Positions 24,722 through 33,693 of a stretch of 39,016 nt of DNA are shown here, piece after piece. How positions within the stretch are numbered: the first letter of the stretch is position 1; the number at the start of each line of letters is the position of its first letter. This stretch comes from UBA8687 sp964564655 (GTDB lineage: Bacteria > Nitrospinota > Nitrospinia > Nitrospinales > VA-1): positions 1 to 39,016 of the forward strand of contig CAZMBO010000009.1 in NCBI GenBank assembly GCA_964564655.1, given 5' to 3'. The position numbers were made by a program, and so were the translations under genes. The notes beneath the pieces were generated by a model. The model ran no database searches and was not told where the DNA came from. It saw only the letters and a program-made list of their open reading frames with translations.

Positions 24722-26176
24722 TTATTGAAAGCCCATCATTGGCCAGTAAAAAACTAGCAGGATTAAAAAACAACCCAATCCGAACAAACTGAGAAGCGAG
24801 CCTGACCAGATCATTTCTTTTAAGGTCAGAAACCTTGATGAATAAGCCAGTGCCGAAGCGGGAGTTGCAATGGGCAATATGAAAGCAAAATTGCTTGGCA
24901 AAATTACAGTCATGGTTGCTAAAGCGGGATGTATGTCATAGGCCGGGCTCATGCTGATAGCCGTAGGTAAAAGAATTGCTATGACAGCCGAATTACTCAT
25001 GAACGTAGTTAATAATGTAGACAACAGGGCGATAACCAAAAGAAATATGATTGGAGAATCGACTATTCCCGAAAACAGTTTTTGAGCAAGCCACAATGCG
25101 GCACCTGTTTCTGACATGACCTCACCCAAGCAGATTGCCCCCCCATACATCAGAACGATAGCCCAATTAATATGGGTTTCTACCATTTTCCAAGTGATTA
25201 GATTTAGGACAAACAAAAGGACAATAGATAAGATGGCTATGTTGGCGATTCCTAATTGATCGCCAACAACAAACCAGCAAAAAAGTGTTATCACCATAAC
25301 AAGGGCAATGCCTTTTTCCTGAAAGGTCAGTTTTCCCATGGTATGAGATTTATGTTGTAATGCTTTTCTTGCGGCTTCAATGTCTTGAATGTCAGCAGGG
25401 AACAAAAATTTCAATGCCAGCCAACCTCCAGCAAACATCGTTAGCACCAATGGAAAACTCAACTGGGTGTATTGAAGAATGCCGATGGTTACAGTGCCGA
25501 CAGTGGACTTTTCTAGCATTTCGACAGCCAGCGGAACCCTGCCTCCGCCGAGAACGGTCATGGCCCCACCTATGATACATCCCCAAGCCATGGCGAAGTA
25601 CATACTCTTTGCAAAGACGGAGTTTTCTCTTTTAAGGTTCAGCGACTGTGTGATTTCGTGAATGATGGGAAACAAAATCACTGCCACCGCATGTTCTGAC
25701 ATAAAGCAGGAACTAATTCCGGCAAAACAATAAATAGAAATCATTAATTGTGATGGGGTGTTGCTCCAATTCTTCATAACCCAGATTGATATTCTTGTGC
25801 TGAGACCGCAAGAAACCATGGCGGCGGATAGAATAAAGACACCAAGAATGAAAAATACCGCCTTATTGCCAAAATAAGCGTAAGCCTGTGAAGCTTCCAT
25901 CACTCCCAAAAGAGGGACTGCGGCGATGGCTAAAAGACTGGTTATGGATAATGGGATTAGATTGGTAGACCATAACAACACGCAAAGTACGAAAAGGCAC
26001 AGGACCTTGTAGCCTTCAAAAGAAAGATCACTGGGGCCTTCCTGGATCAGTAATAACGCGAAAACCCCAAAGAATAGAGCCAAAAATAGGTATCGACGCA
26101 GTCTATCAAACAGCACAATCCAAAGTGGACGACGGTCCACAATAATTTGATTGGGTTGTGAATGAGATTCAGCCAT
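24722..26176 (-). CDS. SLC13/DASS-family anion:sodium symporter
   Basis: A 484-residue integral membrane protein of the divalent-anion:sodium symporter family (dicarboxylates, sulfate). Hydrophobic segments run throughout after a basic cytoplasmic start. The second family motif is clear (TFMSNSAVIAILLPTA, then a helix with ILPIATPASALAYSS). The first motif, usually SNT before ATAAMMLP, reads S160-E-H162-AVAVILFP; these residues touch sodium and substrate carboxylate in VcINDY, so specificity may differ. The rhodanese gene follows directly on the same strand, which favours a sulfur anion over a dicarboxylate, but this is inference. It is divergent from the leuCD region. Confidence 0.88.
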   Translation of the reverse strand: MAESHSQPNQIIVDRRPLWIVLFDRLRRYLFLALFFGVFALLLIQEGPSDLSFEGYKVLCLFVLCVLLWSTNLIPLSITSLLAIAAVPLLGVMEASQAYAYFGNKAVFFILGVFILSAAMVSCGLSTRISIWVMKNWSNTPSQLMISIYCFAGISSCFMSEHAVAVILFPIIHEITQSLNLKRENSVFAKSMYFAMAWGCIIGGAMTVLGGGRVPLAVEMLEKSTVGTVTIGILQYTQLSFPLVLTMFAGGWLALKFLFPADIQDIEAARKALQHKSHTMGKLTFQEKGIALVMVITLFCWFVVGDQLGIANIAILSIVLLFVLNLITWKMVETHINWAIVLMYGGAICLGEVMSETGAALWLAQKLFSGIVDSPIIFLLVIALLSTLLTTFMSNSAVIAILLPTAISMSPAYDIHPALATMTVILPSNFAFILPIATPASALAYSSRFLTLKEMIWSGSLLSLFGLGCFLILLVFYWPMMGFQ

Positions 26177-26708
26177 GAGGTTTGGGTGCTAAAAATATTA
26201 AATGGGTAATTTTATACAAATTGGTCCAGCCTGCGATGATAACCCGTAGATACCCTAAAGGGCTATAACAATTTTTCAGTGGGAAAACCAAAGAAAGGAA
26301 TCAATATTTCAAGTCCAACGGAATAGCGCCCCTTAACTATTGGTTTTTAGTGGATACTTAATGCAGGTTTTGTTTCAGGTTGCTATTGAGTTTTGAGTGT
26401 ATAGACCATTGGAAGTGATCATTACCCGTGTCCACATTCTCTACGGTATGCAATCATACCAAATACGTAAGGTTAAATAAATGGCTTGCCTTAGCGGTGT
26501 GGATAATATTTGTATCGTTATCCAGCTTTTCTGCCACAGAAGTGAGATATAACCATCCTATTTAGAATATTTACCTTTTTATAATAAATATAATATAAAT
26601 TTTTTTGGGGTTTCTGAGTTTTCAATGGTATCTTTGTCTAATTACACTCTTTTTTAGATTTTCAAAAGAAAACTCTAGCATTCTGTGGGTTTTATAGGAG
26701 TGTTTTGA
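26177..26708. promoter_or_regulatory. 532-base divergent intergenic region upstream of the micro-ORF/leuCD
   Basis: No gene is seen here. It has two clear inverted repeats: GGTATG-CAAT-CATACC (26445-26460) and GGATAA (26501-26506) with TTATCC (26518-26523). An AT-rich stretch holds two TATAAT hexamers (26580-26585 and 26589-26594), candidate -10 boxes for leuCD, though no good TTGACA is found. AGGAG (26696-26700) is the Shine-Dalgarno of the micro-ORF. There is no leucine-codon run and no terminator/antiterminator pair of the classic leu leader. Confidence 0.4.
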
Positions 26709-26795
26709 ATGGATAAAAAACAACAAATTTTTGAAAAAAATCGGTATTTAAAACGACACCTTAGTACTTTGAAAGGCTTTATTGAATGGGTATGA
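26709..26795 (+). CDS. 28-residue micro-ORF overlapping the start of leuC
   Basis: An ATG at 26709 has a perfect AGGAG eight bases upstream (26696-26700). The frame encodes 28 residues, starting MDKKQQIFEKNRYLKR and ending FIEWV; it is basic and probably helical, with only three scattered leucines. Its TGA (26793-26795) lies inside the start of leuC, which has ATG codons at 26786 and 26792. leuC itself has only AAAGG before it, so ribosomes finishing the micro-ORF may re-initiate on leuC. Three spread leucine codons are too few for ordinary leucine attenuation. It may be a regulatory leader peptide or a coupling device. No homologue is known to me. Confidence 0.5.
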   Translation: MDKKQQIFEKNRYLKRHLSTLKGFIEWV

Positions 26796-28081
26796 CTATT
26801 ACAGAAAAAATACTTGCTGCCCACGCGGGGAAAAATTCTGTCGCCCCGGGCGACAATATATGGGTAGATGTAGATGTTTTGATGACACACGATGTTTGCG
26901 GGCCAGGTACTTTTGCAATTTTCAAAAAGCAGTTCGGTGAAAATGCGAAGGTATGGGACCGCGATAAGGTTGTTATCATTCCCGACCATTTTATCTTTAC
27001 TAAAGACACTCACGCCAATCGGAATATAGACATCCTGAGGCAATTTGTGGAAGAACAGGATCTGCCACATTATTACGATGTCGGAACAGATAACTATAAA
27101 GGGGTCTGCCATCTGGCTCTGGCTCAGGAAGGATTCAATCGACCTGGAGAAATTTTATTTGGGACCGATTCCCATACTTCCACATCAGGAGCTTTTGGTA
27201 TGTTCTCAACCGGAATTGGTAACACGGATGCTGCATTTATTCTGGGTACAGGAAAGCTTTGGGTGAAGGTTCCAGAATCCATGTGTTTCGAATTTACGGG
27301 AACATTTCCCGACCATATTATGGCAAAAGATGTCATTTTGAATGTGATTGGTGATATTGGTGTTGATGGTGCTACTTATAGGGCCATGGAATGGAGTGGC
27401 GATGCAGTGATGAAGCTTTCCATGGAAGAACGCATGACCCTTTGCAATATGGCGATTGAAGCTGGGGGTAAAAATGGCATTATCGAAGCGGATGAAGTAA
27501 CGATAGATTATGTTAGGCAACGCACGGATGCACCTTACAAAGTTTATCATTCTGACAAAGACGCGAAATATTTCTTCAAAAGGACCTACAACGCAGATGA
27601 AATGGAACCCATTGTTGCAAAGCCGCATTCCCCAGATAACAAAGCCAAGGTCAGCGAATGTGAAGATGTAAGGCTAGACCGTGCCTATATCGGGTCTTGC
27701 ACAGGGGGCAAGTTGACAGACTTTATGGCTGCAGCAAAGCTGCTTAAAGGCAAAAAAGTACAGATCGACACTTTTATCGTTCCTGCGACCCGCGAAGTGG
27801 AAGAAGACCTTCATAAGGAAAAAATTGATGGGGAATCTCTGCTCGATATTTTTAAAAATTCAGGTGCTTACCTGGGAGAACCTTCCTGCGCAGCTTGTCT
27901 GGGTGGACCCAAAGATACTTTTGGGCGTGCGGGTGATAATCAGGTAGTGATTTCTACGACCAATCGAAATTTCCCTGGGCGGATGGGGTCGAAGCAATCT
28001 CATGTCTATCTGGCATCTCCATATACTGCTGCGGCATCGGCTTTGACCGGACATATTACAAACCCTGCTGAATTTGTTTAA
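26786..28081 (+). CDS. leuC: 3-isopropylmalate dehydratase large subunit (LeuC, homoaconitase-like branch)
   Basis: With LeuD this 4Fe-4S enzyme isomerises 2-isopropylmalate to 3-isopropylmalate in leucine synthesis. The three cluster cysteines are C305 (IGSCTGG) and C368/C371 (PSCAAC). The start MGMTITEKILAAHAG, length 431 and GTDSHTSTSGAFG are typical of the two-subunit archaeal/anaerobe-type branch rather than the 470-residue E. coli type. Related members act on homoaconitate, so lysine or other chain-elongation use cannot be excluded. The start at 26786 agrees with the family's usual MGMTI; 26792 is the alternative. leuD begins 17 bases after the stop. Confidence 0.93.
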   Translation: MGMTITEKILAAHAGKNSVAPGDNIWVDVDVLMTHDVCGPGTFAIFKKQFGENAKVWDRDKVVIIPDHFIFTKDTHANRNIDILRQFVEEQDLPHYYDVGTDNYKGVCHLALAQEGFNRPGEILFGTDSHTSTSGAFGMFSTGIGNTDAAFILGTGKLWVKVPESMCFEFTGTFPDHIMAKDVILNVIGDIGVDGATYRAMEWSGDAVMKLSMEERMTLCNMAIEAGGKNGIIEADEVTIDYVRQRTDAPYKVYHSDKDAKYFFKRTYNADEMEPIVAKPHSPDNKAKVSECEDVRLDRAYIGSCTGGKLTDFMAAAKLLKGKKVQIDTFIVPATREVEEDLHKEKIDGESLLDIFKNSGAYLGEPSCAACLGGPKDTFGRAGDNQVVISTTNRNFPGRMGSKQSHVYLASPYTAAASALTGHITNPAEFV

Positions 28082-28098
28082 TAATTAACCTTATTGCT

Positions 28099-28662
28099 AT
28101 GAAAAAAATAATAGAAGGTCTTGCATATGTGTTGGGTAACGATATTGATACCGATCAGATAATTCCTGCTGAGCATCTGGTATACAGTTTGAGTGATCCA
28201 GAGGAGAAAAAGAATTATGGTAAATTTGCACTTTCCGGGGTTCCTGGTGATCAAGCGGGGTTGCCAAACGGCAACGTACCCTTTACGGAAGGCGAAAATT
28301 TTGAATCGAAGTATTCAATTGTGGTGGGTGGAAAAAATTTTGGTTGTGGTTCCTCTCGTGAACACGCACCTGCCTGCATGGAGATTGCTGGCGTGAGGGC
28401 AGTGATTGCGCAATCGTATGCTCGGATTTTTTACCGTAATTCTGTGGATGGAGGATTTTTCATCCCTTTTGAATGTGATACACGCTTGGTGGAAGATATA
28501 AAAACCGGAGATGATTTAAAGATTGATCTGACCGAGAATACCCTGACCAATAAAACCCAGGAGAAAACTTATGATCTGAAATCACTCGGTGAAGTCATAG
28601 AGATCATTGAAGCTGGAAATATTTTTGAATATGCCAGAAAAACCGGGATGATTGCTTCATAG
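28099..28662 (+). CDS. leuD: 3-isopropylmalate dehydratase small subunit (LeuD)
   Basis: The small swivelling-domain subunit that completes the LeuC active site. It opens with the family pattern GNDIDTDQIIPAEHL (13-27) and has the substrate-binding loop FGCGSSREHAP (81-91), then ARIFYRNSVDGG. At 187 residues it is slightly longer than most small subunits of this branch, mainly through the segment at 30-65 between the two motifs. It follows leuC at 17 bases on the same strand, so both are made from one mRNA. LeuA and LeuB are not in the window. The Shine-Dalgarno is weak. Confidence 0.94.
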   Translation: MKKIIEGLAYVLGNDIDTDQIIPAEHLVYSLSDPEEKKNYGKFALSGVPGDQAGLPNGNVPFTEGENFESKYSIVVGGKNFGCGSSREHAPACMEIAGVRAVIAQSYARIFYRNSVDGGFFIPFECDTRLVEDIKTGDDLKIDLTENTLTNKTQEKTYDLKSLGEVIEIIEAGNIFEYARKTGMIAS

Positions 28663-28837
28663 CGGTGGAAGTTGTCATGATGTTTTCGAGTGAAACTTCT
28701 TGTTATCTATTCCTACCAATTACAAACTCAACGTATCTTCATTTTTAAATGCAACGAACCCAAGAAGCTTAATTTTTGTAGGATGCGAAAAGCCTTATTT
28801 TTTGTTAAATTGATTGCTTAATATCATGGAGAAAATA

Positions 28838-29647
28838 ATGGGTTCTAATTGGAGACATAGCTTTATCAAACCCATTTTTATAATTGCTACTTTCTGCATT
28901 TTCAGTGCAGGGGCTATATGTAATGCGATAGGCTCTGAGCAGGATATGATTCTTATTCCAGCAGGGCCTTTTAAAATGGGAAGCTCTGATAAGGATATCC
29001 TGTGGGCGGCGAAACAGTTTCATTCTGAATCTTTGGATTGGTACAGAGACGAAACCCCGCTTCACGAAGTGACTTTGCCGGCTTTTAAAATTGATAAATT
29101 TCTTGTGACGGTCCATGATTATGAAATATACCGACAAACGACAGGTAAGGTCGCGCCACGCGAACATGACAATGCAAGATTTAATCAACCCAGACAACCC
29201 ATAGTTGCGCTACCCTGGAAAGAAGCACGAGACTATTGCCTTTGGGCTCAAAAACGTTTACCCACGGAGAGAGAATGGGAAAAGGCCGCAAGGGGCACGG
29301 ATGCCAGGTACTACCCTTGGGGAAATGAAGCAGATGCTCTCAATACGAATATAAGAGGAAAAGGAGACATTTATAGATATACCAACCCAGTGGGGGCAAT
29401 GCCTGAAAACGCTAGTCCCTATGGGGTAATGGATTTGGCGGGAAATGTTTGGGAATGGACGGAAGACTGGTATCAGCCACATCCAGGGAATCAATATGAT
29501 AATGATTTATATGGAGAAAGGTTTAAGGTCATAAAAGGTGGGTCGTGGAATTCAAACCTGGACTTAGCACGAGGCTCAGTGCGTGGTAAGGCATTACCGG
29601 ACCAGAAAAAAAATTATATTGGGTTTCGTTGCGTGGCAACGAATTAA
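28838..29647 (+). CDS. Exported FGE-like (SUMF1-family) protein lacking catalytic cysteines
   Basis: A signal peptide or anchor (about residues 10-31) precedes a formylglycine-generating-enzyme-sulfatase domain: MILIPAGPFKMGSS (37-50), LPWKEARDYCLWAQKRLPTEREWEKAARG (125-153), YPWGNE, DLAGNVWEWTEDWY (199-212), VIKGGSWNSN (221-230) and the end GFRC. In true FGE the two copper-binding cysteines follow GGS in the pattern GGSYMCHRSYC; here those positions are Ser and Ala, so formylglycine formation is unlikely. ATG 28838 is preferred to TTG 28814 and ATG 28826 because GGAG lies six bases before it. The exported LRR gene starts 15 bases after the stop, its Shine-Dalgarno almost touching it. A binding or structural role is inferred. 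Confidence 0.82.
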   Translation: MGSNWRHSFIKPIFIIATFCIFSAGAICNAIGSEQDMILIPAGPFKMGSSDKDILWAAKQFHSESLDWYRDETPLHEVTLPAFKIDKFLVTVHDYEIYRQTTGKVAPREHDNARFNQPRQPIVALPWKEARDYCLWAQKRLPTEREWEKAARGTDARYYPWGNEADALNTNIRGKGDIYRYTNPVGAMPENASPYGVMDLAGNVWEWTEDWYQPHPGNQYDNDLYGERFKVIKGGSWNSNLDLARGSVRGKALPDQKKNYIGFRCVATN

Positions 29648-29662
29648 TTGGAGGATTTTATT

Positions 29663-30526
29663 GTGTTGATAAGAAAAAAAATAGTTCAGGTTATTTTAGT
29701 TTTAGGATGGTTGGTATGGTCGCTTCCAGTTTTTGTAGCAGGCGGTCATGAAGTACAATCTGGTGAACATCCCGGCAAACAAGGGAGCAGTCATGGTGGA
29801 CCGCCTGGAGGCAAACACGGAGGGTATAGTGGAGGCCATGGAGCCAAAGGAAAACATGGTGGTCATGGGTATGGTCGTCGCAAAGGTCCGCCAAAAGATA
29901 TCTCTGCACATATTCGAGAAAGGCTGGATGCCGATGGCAGTAAAATAAATCTCAATGGTTCTCAGATTGGGGTGAAGGGAATGCAAATTCTTGCCAGAAC
30001 TCCTGAGTTGAAAAATGTTGTTTCCCTAGCGCTGCAAAAAAATAATCTAGGAGATGAAGGCGTGCGAATTTTATGCGAATCAGACACGTTTCAACATGTT
30101 AAAAAACTTTCTCTGTGGGGTAATGATGTTTCAGAGAAAGGCGCAAAAATGATATCTGAATCTCCAAACTTAAAAAATCTGACTGAGCTCAAGTTGACTC
30201 GCAACAAAGTAGGGGATGAGGGAATTGTTGCAATTGTTGGCTCGCAAAATTCGAAAAATATTACATTTATGGATTTAAGCGCAAACCAGATTAGTGATAG
30301 GGGGGCAATGGCAATTGCAAATTCACCCAATCTTGTAAATCTGAAAACTCTAGATCTATATAATAACCAGATTACAGAAAAAGGGATGGAAGCTCTATTA
30401 AACTCCAGGACTTTAAAAAGCTTGGAATTGCTTATACTGATTCGAAATGAAATTAATCCGGAATTGTCCGACGATTTAGCAAAAAATCAGAGTCTGCCAA
30501 GTTTAAGGCGATTGGAAGTATTTTAG
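29663..30526 (+). CDS. Exported leucine-rich-repeat protein with Gly/His/Lys-rich stalk
   Basis: A signal peptide (about 1-26, ILVLGWLVWSLPVFVAG) is followed by a low-complexity stalk (34-75) of Gly, His and Lys with many HGG units, then by seven exact 27-residue leucine-rich repeats (93-281), consensus LxLxxNxIxDEGxxAIxxSxxLxNL. The protein ends in the half repeat RRLEVF, the same ending as the large LRR protein at 3282-4634 (KTLEIV). GTG 29663 is chosen because GGAGG lies eight bases before it; a TTG at 29648 contains that site. The stalk could bind metal ions or polyanions through its histidines and lysines. It is coupled to the FGE-like gene, suggesting a joint role in the periplasm or on the surface. 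Confidence 0.83.
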   Translation: MLIRKKIVQVILVLGWLVWSLPVFVAGGHEVQSGEHPGKQGSSHGGPPGGKHGGYSGGHGAKGKHGGHGYGRRKGPPKDISAHIRERLDADGSKINLNGSQIGVKGMQILARTPELKNVVSLALQKNNLGDEGVRILCESDTFQHVKKLSLWGNDVSEKGAKMISESPNLKNLTELKLTRNKVGDEGIVAIVGSQNSKNITFMDLSANQISDRGAMAIANSPNLVNLKTLDLYNNQITEKGMEALLNSRTLKSLELLILIRNEINPELSDDLAKNQSLPSLRRLEVF

Positions 30527-30636
30527 GAAATAGAATTTTGTACGCAAAAATATTTTTGAACATGAGCAAGGTTTTAAATTAAGACTTGCTAGTTGCCAAA
30601 AAGAATTATCGATTTATTTGAGATACTTATCTGTGG

Positions 30637-30843
30637 TTACCTGTATCGGCGATCATTATATTGGTCAATTTTTTCTACGACCTGAGTGGTGCCCCGCATT
30701 AGAACATCCAGCATATCTTTCAATGCTTCAAGTTCCTCGCTAGGATTTTCCGCGTTTTTAAAATTTGCGGCTTCCTCTGTTATTTCCTTAACGATTATTT
30801 CAATTATTTCGTGTTTATCCATAAGTTCATCAAAAAAGGACAC
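30637..30843 (-). CDS. Small acidic helical protein of unknown function (68 residues)
   Basis: A 68-codon frame starting with GTG at 30843 encodes an acidic, probably all-helical protein (SFFDELMDKHEIIEIIVKEI, EELEALKDMLDVLMRG, VVEKIDQYND), with hydrophobic residues spaced as in coiled coils or small bundles. No Shine-Dalgarno is clear, and an ATG eight codons in is an alternative start. It lies 42 bases downstream of tRNA-Phe on the same strand. The amphipathic pattern suggests a real protein, but no family is recognised. Confidence 0.5.
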   Translation of the reverse strand: MSFFDELMDKHEIIEIIVKEITEEAANFKNAENPSEELEALKDMLDVLMRGTTQVVEKIDQYNDRRYR

Positions 30844-30885
30844 TCGTGAAAATTCTGTAAGTGTCTATTTTTAATACTTTAGTGC

Positions 30886-30958
<73 letters not shown>

Positions 30959-31162
30959 AGCAAAGAGCGAAACCTATCATACTCCCTAACTGCTGTCAAT
31001 TTCTTGGGGTCATAAATTATTCATTGCTAAGAACTATTTTGTTATAACGATCGAAATATAGTTTTGGTATCTTGCTTTTATGATTACTGAAGCTAATAGA
31101 AACTGCTTGTGATATCTTTGGATTAACTAGCTCCCCTGCAGAATTATAAACTTATTATTGAG

Positions 31163-32545
31163 ATGGAAACCAACGACACCATAGCGGCTTTGGCAACACC
31201 GCCAGGAGAAGGAGGAATAAGCGTGATCCGCATCAGCGGAGAAAATGCTCTCACTTTTGCTCGTGGCTTGTTTCATTCTACATTTGATATTTCGAAAAAT
31301 ATTCCCCCGGCTCAAAAAGTTTTGTTTGGCGAAATACGTGATCCAGAATCAAATCGTGTGATTGACGAGGTTTTGTTTACCTGGTTTAAGAAACCCAACA
31401 GTTATACTGGAGAAAATGTGGTTGAAATAAGTGGTCACGGTGGTACCCAGGTATCGGCCACATTATTGGAGTTGATTTTAAGACAGGGTGCAAGGTTGGC
31501 AGAACCTGGAGAATTTACACGCCGGGCTTTTATCCATGGCCGCCTTGATCTCACTCAGGTCGAAGCCGTAGCCGATCTTATAGGCGCTGCATCAGATAGA
31601 GCGTTGAATTCTGCTGTTTTACAACTCAAGGGTGGGCTATCCCGGCGGATCAACAATTTATTAGACCAACTATTGGCAGTGCAGGCGCAGTTGGAAGCAG
31701 CGATTGACTTTTCTGAAGAAGGGTTAACTTTCCAAAGTCGTGAAACTACCGGTCAGCAAATTAAAGAATTAAAAAATGAAATTTTCTCTCTAGTCAGTTC
31801 TTTTCAACAAGGTAAAATAATTCGCGAAGGCTTGCGCATTGCTCTTGTGGGTAAACCTAATGTTGGGAAATCGAGCTTGCTCAACGCACTCTTGCAGGAG
31901 GACCGAGCCATCGTCACAAGTATTCCAGGAACAACCCGTGATACTCTGGAAGAGCGAATACGTGTTAAGGACATTCATATTGTCGTTACCGACTCGGCAG
32001 GCTTACGTGATAATCCCGAAATTGTTGAAGAACAAGGCATCCAAAGAACCCGTAATGCACTAGCGCAATCTGATCTTGCGTTGGTGGTATTTGATCCATC
32101 CCAATCTTTCGATGGCAATGATGAATTGCTGATGAATGAAGTCGGTGATAGGCCAAGATGCACCCTGCTAAATAAATCTGATCTTGAACAGAAATGGGAG
32201 AAGGAAAAAATCGAAAAATTCCTTAAAGGTGAAAAGCCGATTTCGATTTCTGCAAAAACCGGAGCCGGGATGCAAGATTTAAGTGAAGCTATTTATAATT
32301 TTGCGGTAAAAGGCGAACAGGCAGGGGAGTCAATCTTTATTACCCGTGAACGTCACCGCGACCATTTACAGCAGGCAGCAACAGCTTTAGATGCTGCATA
32401 TACAAACATGAACTCCGGTTACTCTGAAGAGCTCATTGCTGTTGATATCAATTTGGCGATGGAACACATTGGTTCGATTCTTGGAAAAACATTTGCGGAA
32501 GACTTGCTGGATAAAATTTTTGGTGAATTCTGCATTGGCAAATAG
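31163..32545 (+). CDS. mnmE: tRNA modification GTPase MnmE (TrmE)
   Basis: MnmE with MnmG forms 5-carboxymethylaminomethyl-uridine at the wobble base of several tRNAs. The N-terminal tetrahydrofolate-binding domain starts NDTIAALATPPGEGGISVIRISG and has PNSYTGENVVEISGHGG. The GTPase domain has GKPNVGKSS (230-238), IPGTTRDT, DSAGLR (287-292) and NKSD. The helical domain ends with the conserved C457-I-G-K, where the Cys is catalytic. Length 460 is standard. It lies 204 bases from the divergent tRNA-Phe gene. Only TTGAG is visible as a ribosome-binding site. Confidence 0.97.
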   Translation: METNDTIAALATPPGEGGISVIRISGENALTFARGLFHSTFDISKNIPPAQKVLFGEIRDPESNRVIDEVLFTWFKKPNSYTGENVVEISGHGGTQVSATLLELILRQGARLAEPGEFTRRAFIHGRLDLTQVEAVADLIGAASDRALNSAVLQLKGGLSRRINNLLDQLLAVQAQLEAAIDFSEEGLTFQSRETTGQQIKELKNEIFSLVSSFQQGKIIREGLRIALVGKPNVGKSSLLNALLQEDRAIVTSIPGTTRDTLEERIRVKDIHIVVTDSAGLRDNPEIVEEQGIQRTRNALAQSDLALVVFDPSQSFDGNDELLMNEVGDRPRCTLLNKSDLEQKWEKEKIEKFLKGEKPISISAKTGAGMQDLSEAIYNFAVKGEQAGESIFITRERHRDHLQQAATALDAAYTNMNSGYSEELIAVDINLAMEHIGSILGKTFAEDLLDKIFGEFCIGK

Positions 32546-32736
32546 AAGCAACCTACAGTTGCCCAAAGTTCAGAATTTTATTGGGAAAACATTTCCAGAT
32601 GAATAAAGCGAGGGGCGAATTATTCCCATCTTCCAGCTATTGTTACCTTAAACTAAGACATTCTAATTAATAGCAACAACTTTCTATTCTCCACGGTAAA
32701 ATTTATAAGAGATAGAGTAAATTTTTGGGTTTCGTT

Positions 32737-33609
32737 ATGTCGGATAATTCAAATAACCTGTTTTGTTTTGGTATGGGTTTTACTGCTCAAGCTTTGGCGA
32801 AAAGAATGCACGGGCATGAATGGGGTGTTGCGGGCACCTGTCGTTCAGTAGACAAAAAAGATTTTTGTGGGAGTTTATTTCCCCTTCCATTCGATGGAAC
32901 CCAAGCCACGGAAGAAATTTGTGACGCCCTTAGTAAAGCAACCCATTTACTGATTTCTATTCCACCACAACCTTCAGGGGATGTGGTTTTGCAAAATTTT
33001 GGTTCGAAGATCGCCGAATGTGAAAAATTGAAATGGATTGGATATATTTCATCAACAGGGGTTTATGGTGATACCCAAGGCAAGTGGGTAGATGAATCTG
33101 CATCTACGCAACCAGTAACAAAACTCAATATGCTTAGAGTGGAAGCCGAAAATCAATGGTTAAATATGGCAAAACAATATGGTTTGCCGGTTATGGTATT
33201 CCGCTGTGTAGCGATTTATGGCCCAGGCAGGAACTTACTAGTCTCTGTTAGACAGGGACGAGCACGGCGCATTGAAAAACCGGGTCTGGTTTTTTCTCGG
33301 ATCCATGTTGAAGATTTAGTACGAACCTTGGAAGCATCTATCAAAAACCCAAAGCCTGGGGAGATTTATAATGTAAGCGATGACCGTCCCTCTCCGCCAT
33401 CCGAAACCGTTGAATATGCCTGCAAGCTTTTGAATGTTAAGCCACCTCCACTAATTCCTTTTGAGTTTGCAGAGTTGTCAGAAGTAGCACGTGGCTTTTA
33501 TCTAACCTGTAAGCGGGTGGGTAATAAAAAAATTAAAGAAGAACTGGGAGTAAAACTCAAGTATCCTGATTATAGAAGTGGGTTGGACGCAATTTTTAAA
33601 GCTATGTAA
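32737..33609 (+). CDS. NAD(P)-binding SDR-like protein (YeeZ-type)
   Basis: An atypical extended short-chain dehydrogenase/epimerase-like protein of 290 residues. The nucleotide loop is CFGMGFTAQAL (10-20), followed by VAGTCRS, ISIPP (73-77) and YISSTGVYGDTQGKWVDE (103-120). The active-site Tyr-x-x-x-Lys of true SDRs is absent; the family position reads LRVEAE, as in E. coli YeeZ relatives. IHVEDLVRTLEA and YNVSDDRPSPP close the fold. ATG 32737 is preferred over a TTG at 32725. It follows mnmE by 191 bases. The substrate is unknown; redox catalysis is doubtful. Confidence 0.85.
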   Translation: MSDNSNNLFCFGMGFTAQALAKRMHGHEWGVAGTCRSVDKKDFCGSLFPLPFDGTQATEEICDALSKATHLLISIPPQPSGDVVLQNFGSKIAECEKLKWIGYISSTGVYGDTQGKWVDESASTQPVTKLNMLRVEAENQWLNMAKQYGLPVMVFRCVAIYGPGRNLLVSVRQGRARRIEKPGLVFSRIHVEDLVRTLEASIKNPKPGEIYNVSDDRPSPPSETVEYACKLLNVKPPPLIPFEFAELSEVARGFYLTCKRVGNKKIKEELGVKLKYPDYRSGLDAIFKAM

Positions 33610-33693
33610 ATGCCGAGTTGCAATTGGCGCATTACCTCAAGCCAAAAAATGCTGTTGACTATATTTCGTTAACTTATCCGACTATGTAGTAGG

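Noticed and set aside
26177..26785. Classic leucine attenuator or T-box upstream of leuC
   Set aside because: No run of leucine codons in the micro-ORF, no T-box consensus and no terminator hairpin with T-run before leuC.
26786..27112. Minus-strand frame opposite leuC start
   Set aside because: Shadow of leuC; Cys/Phe-rich translation without family resemblance.
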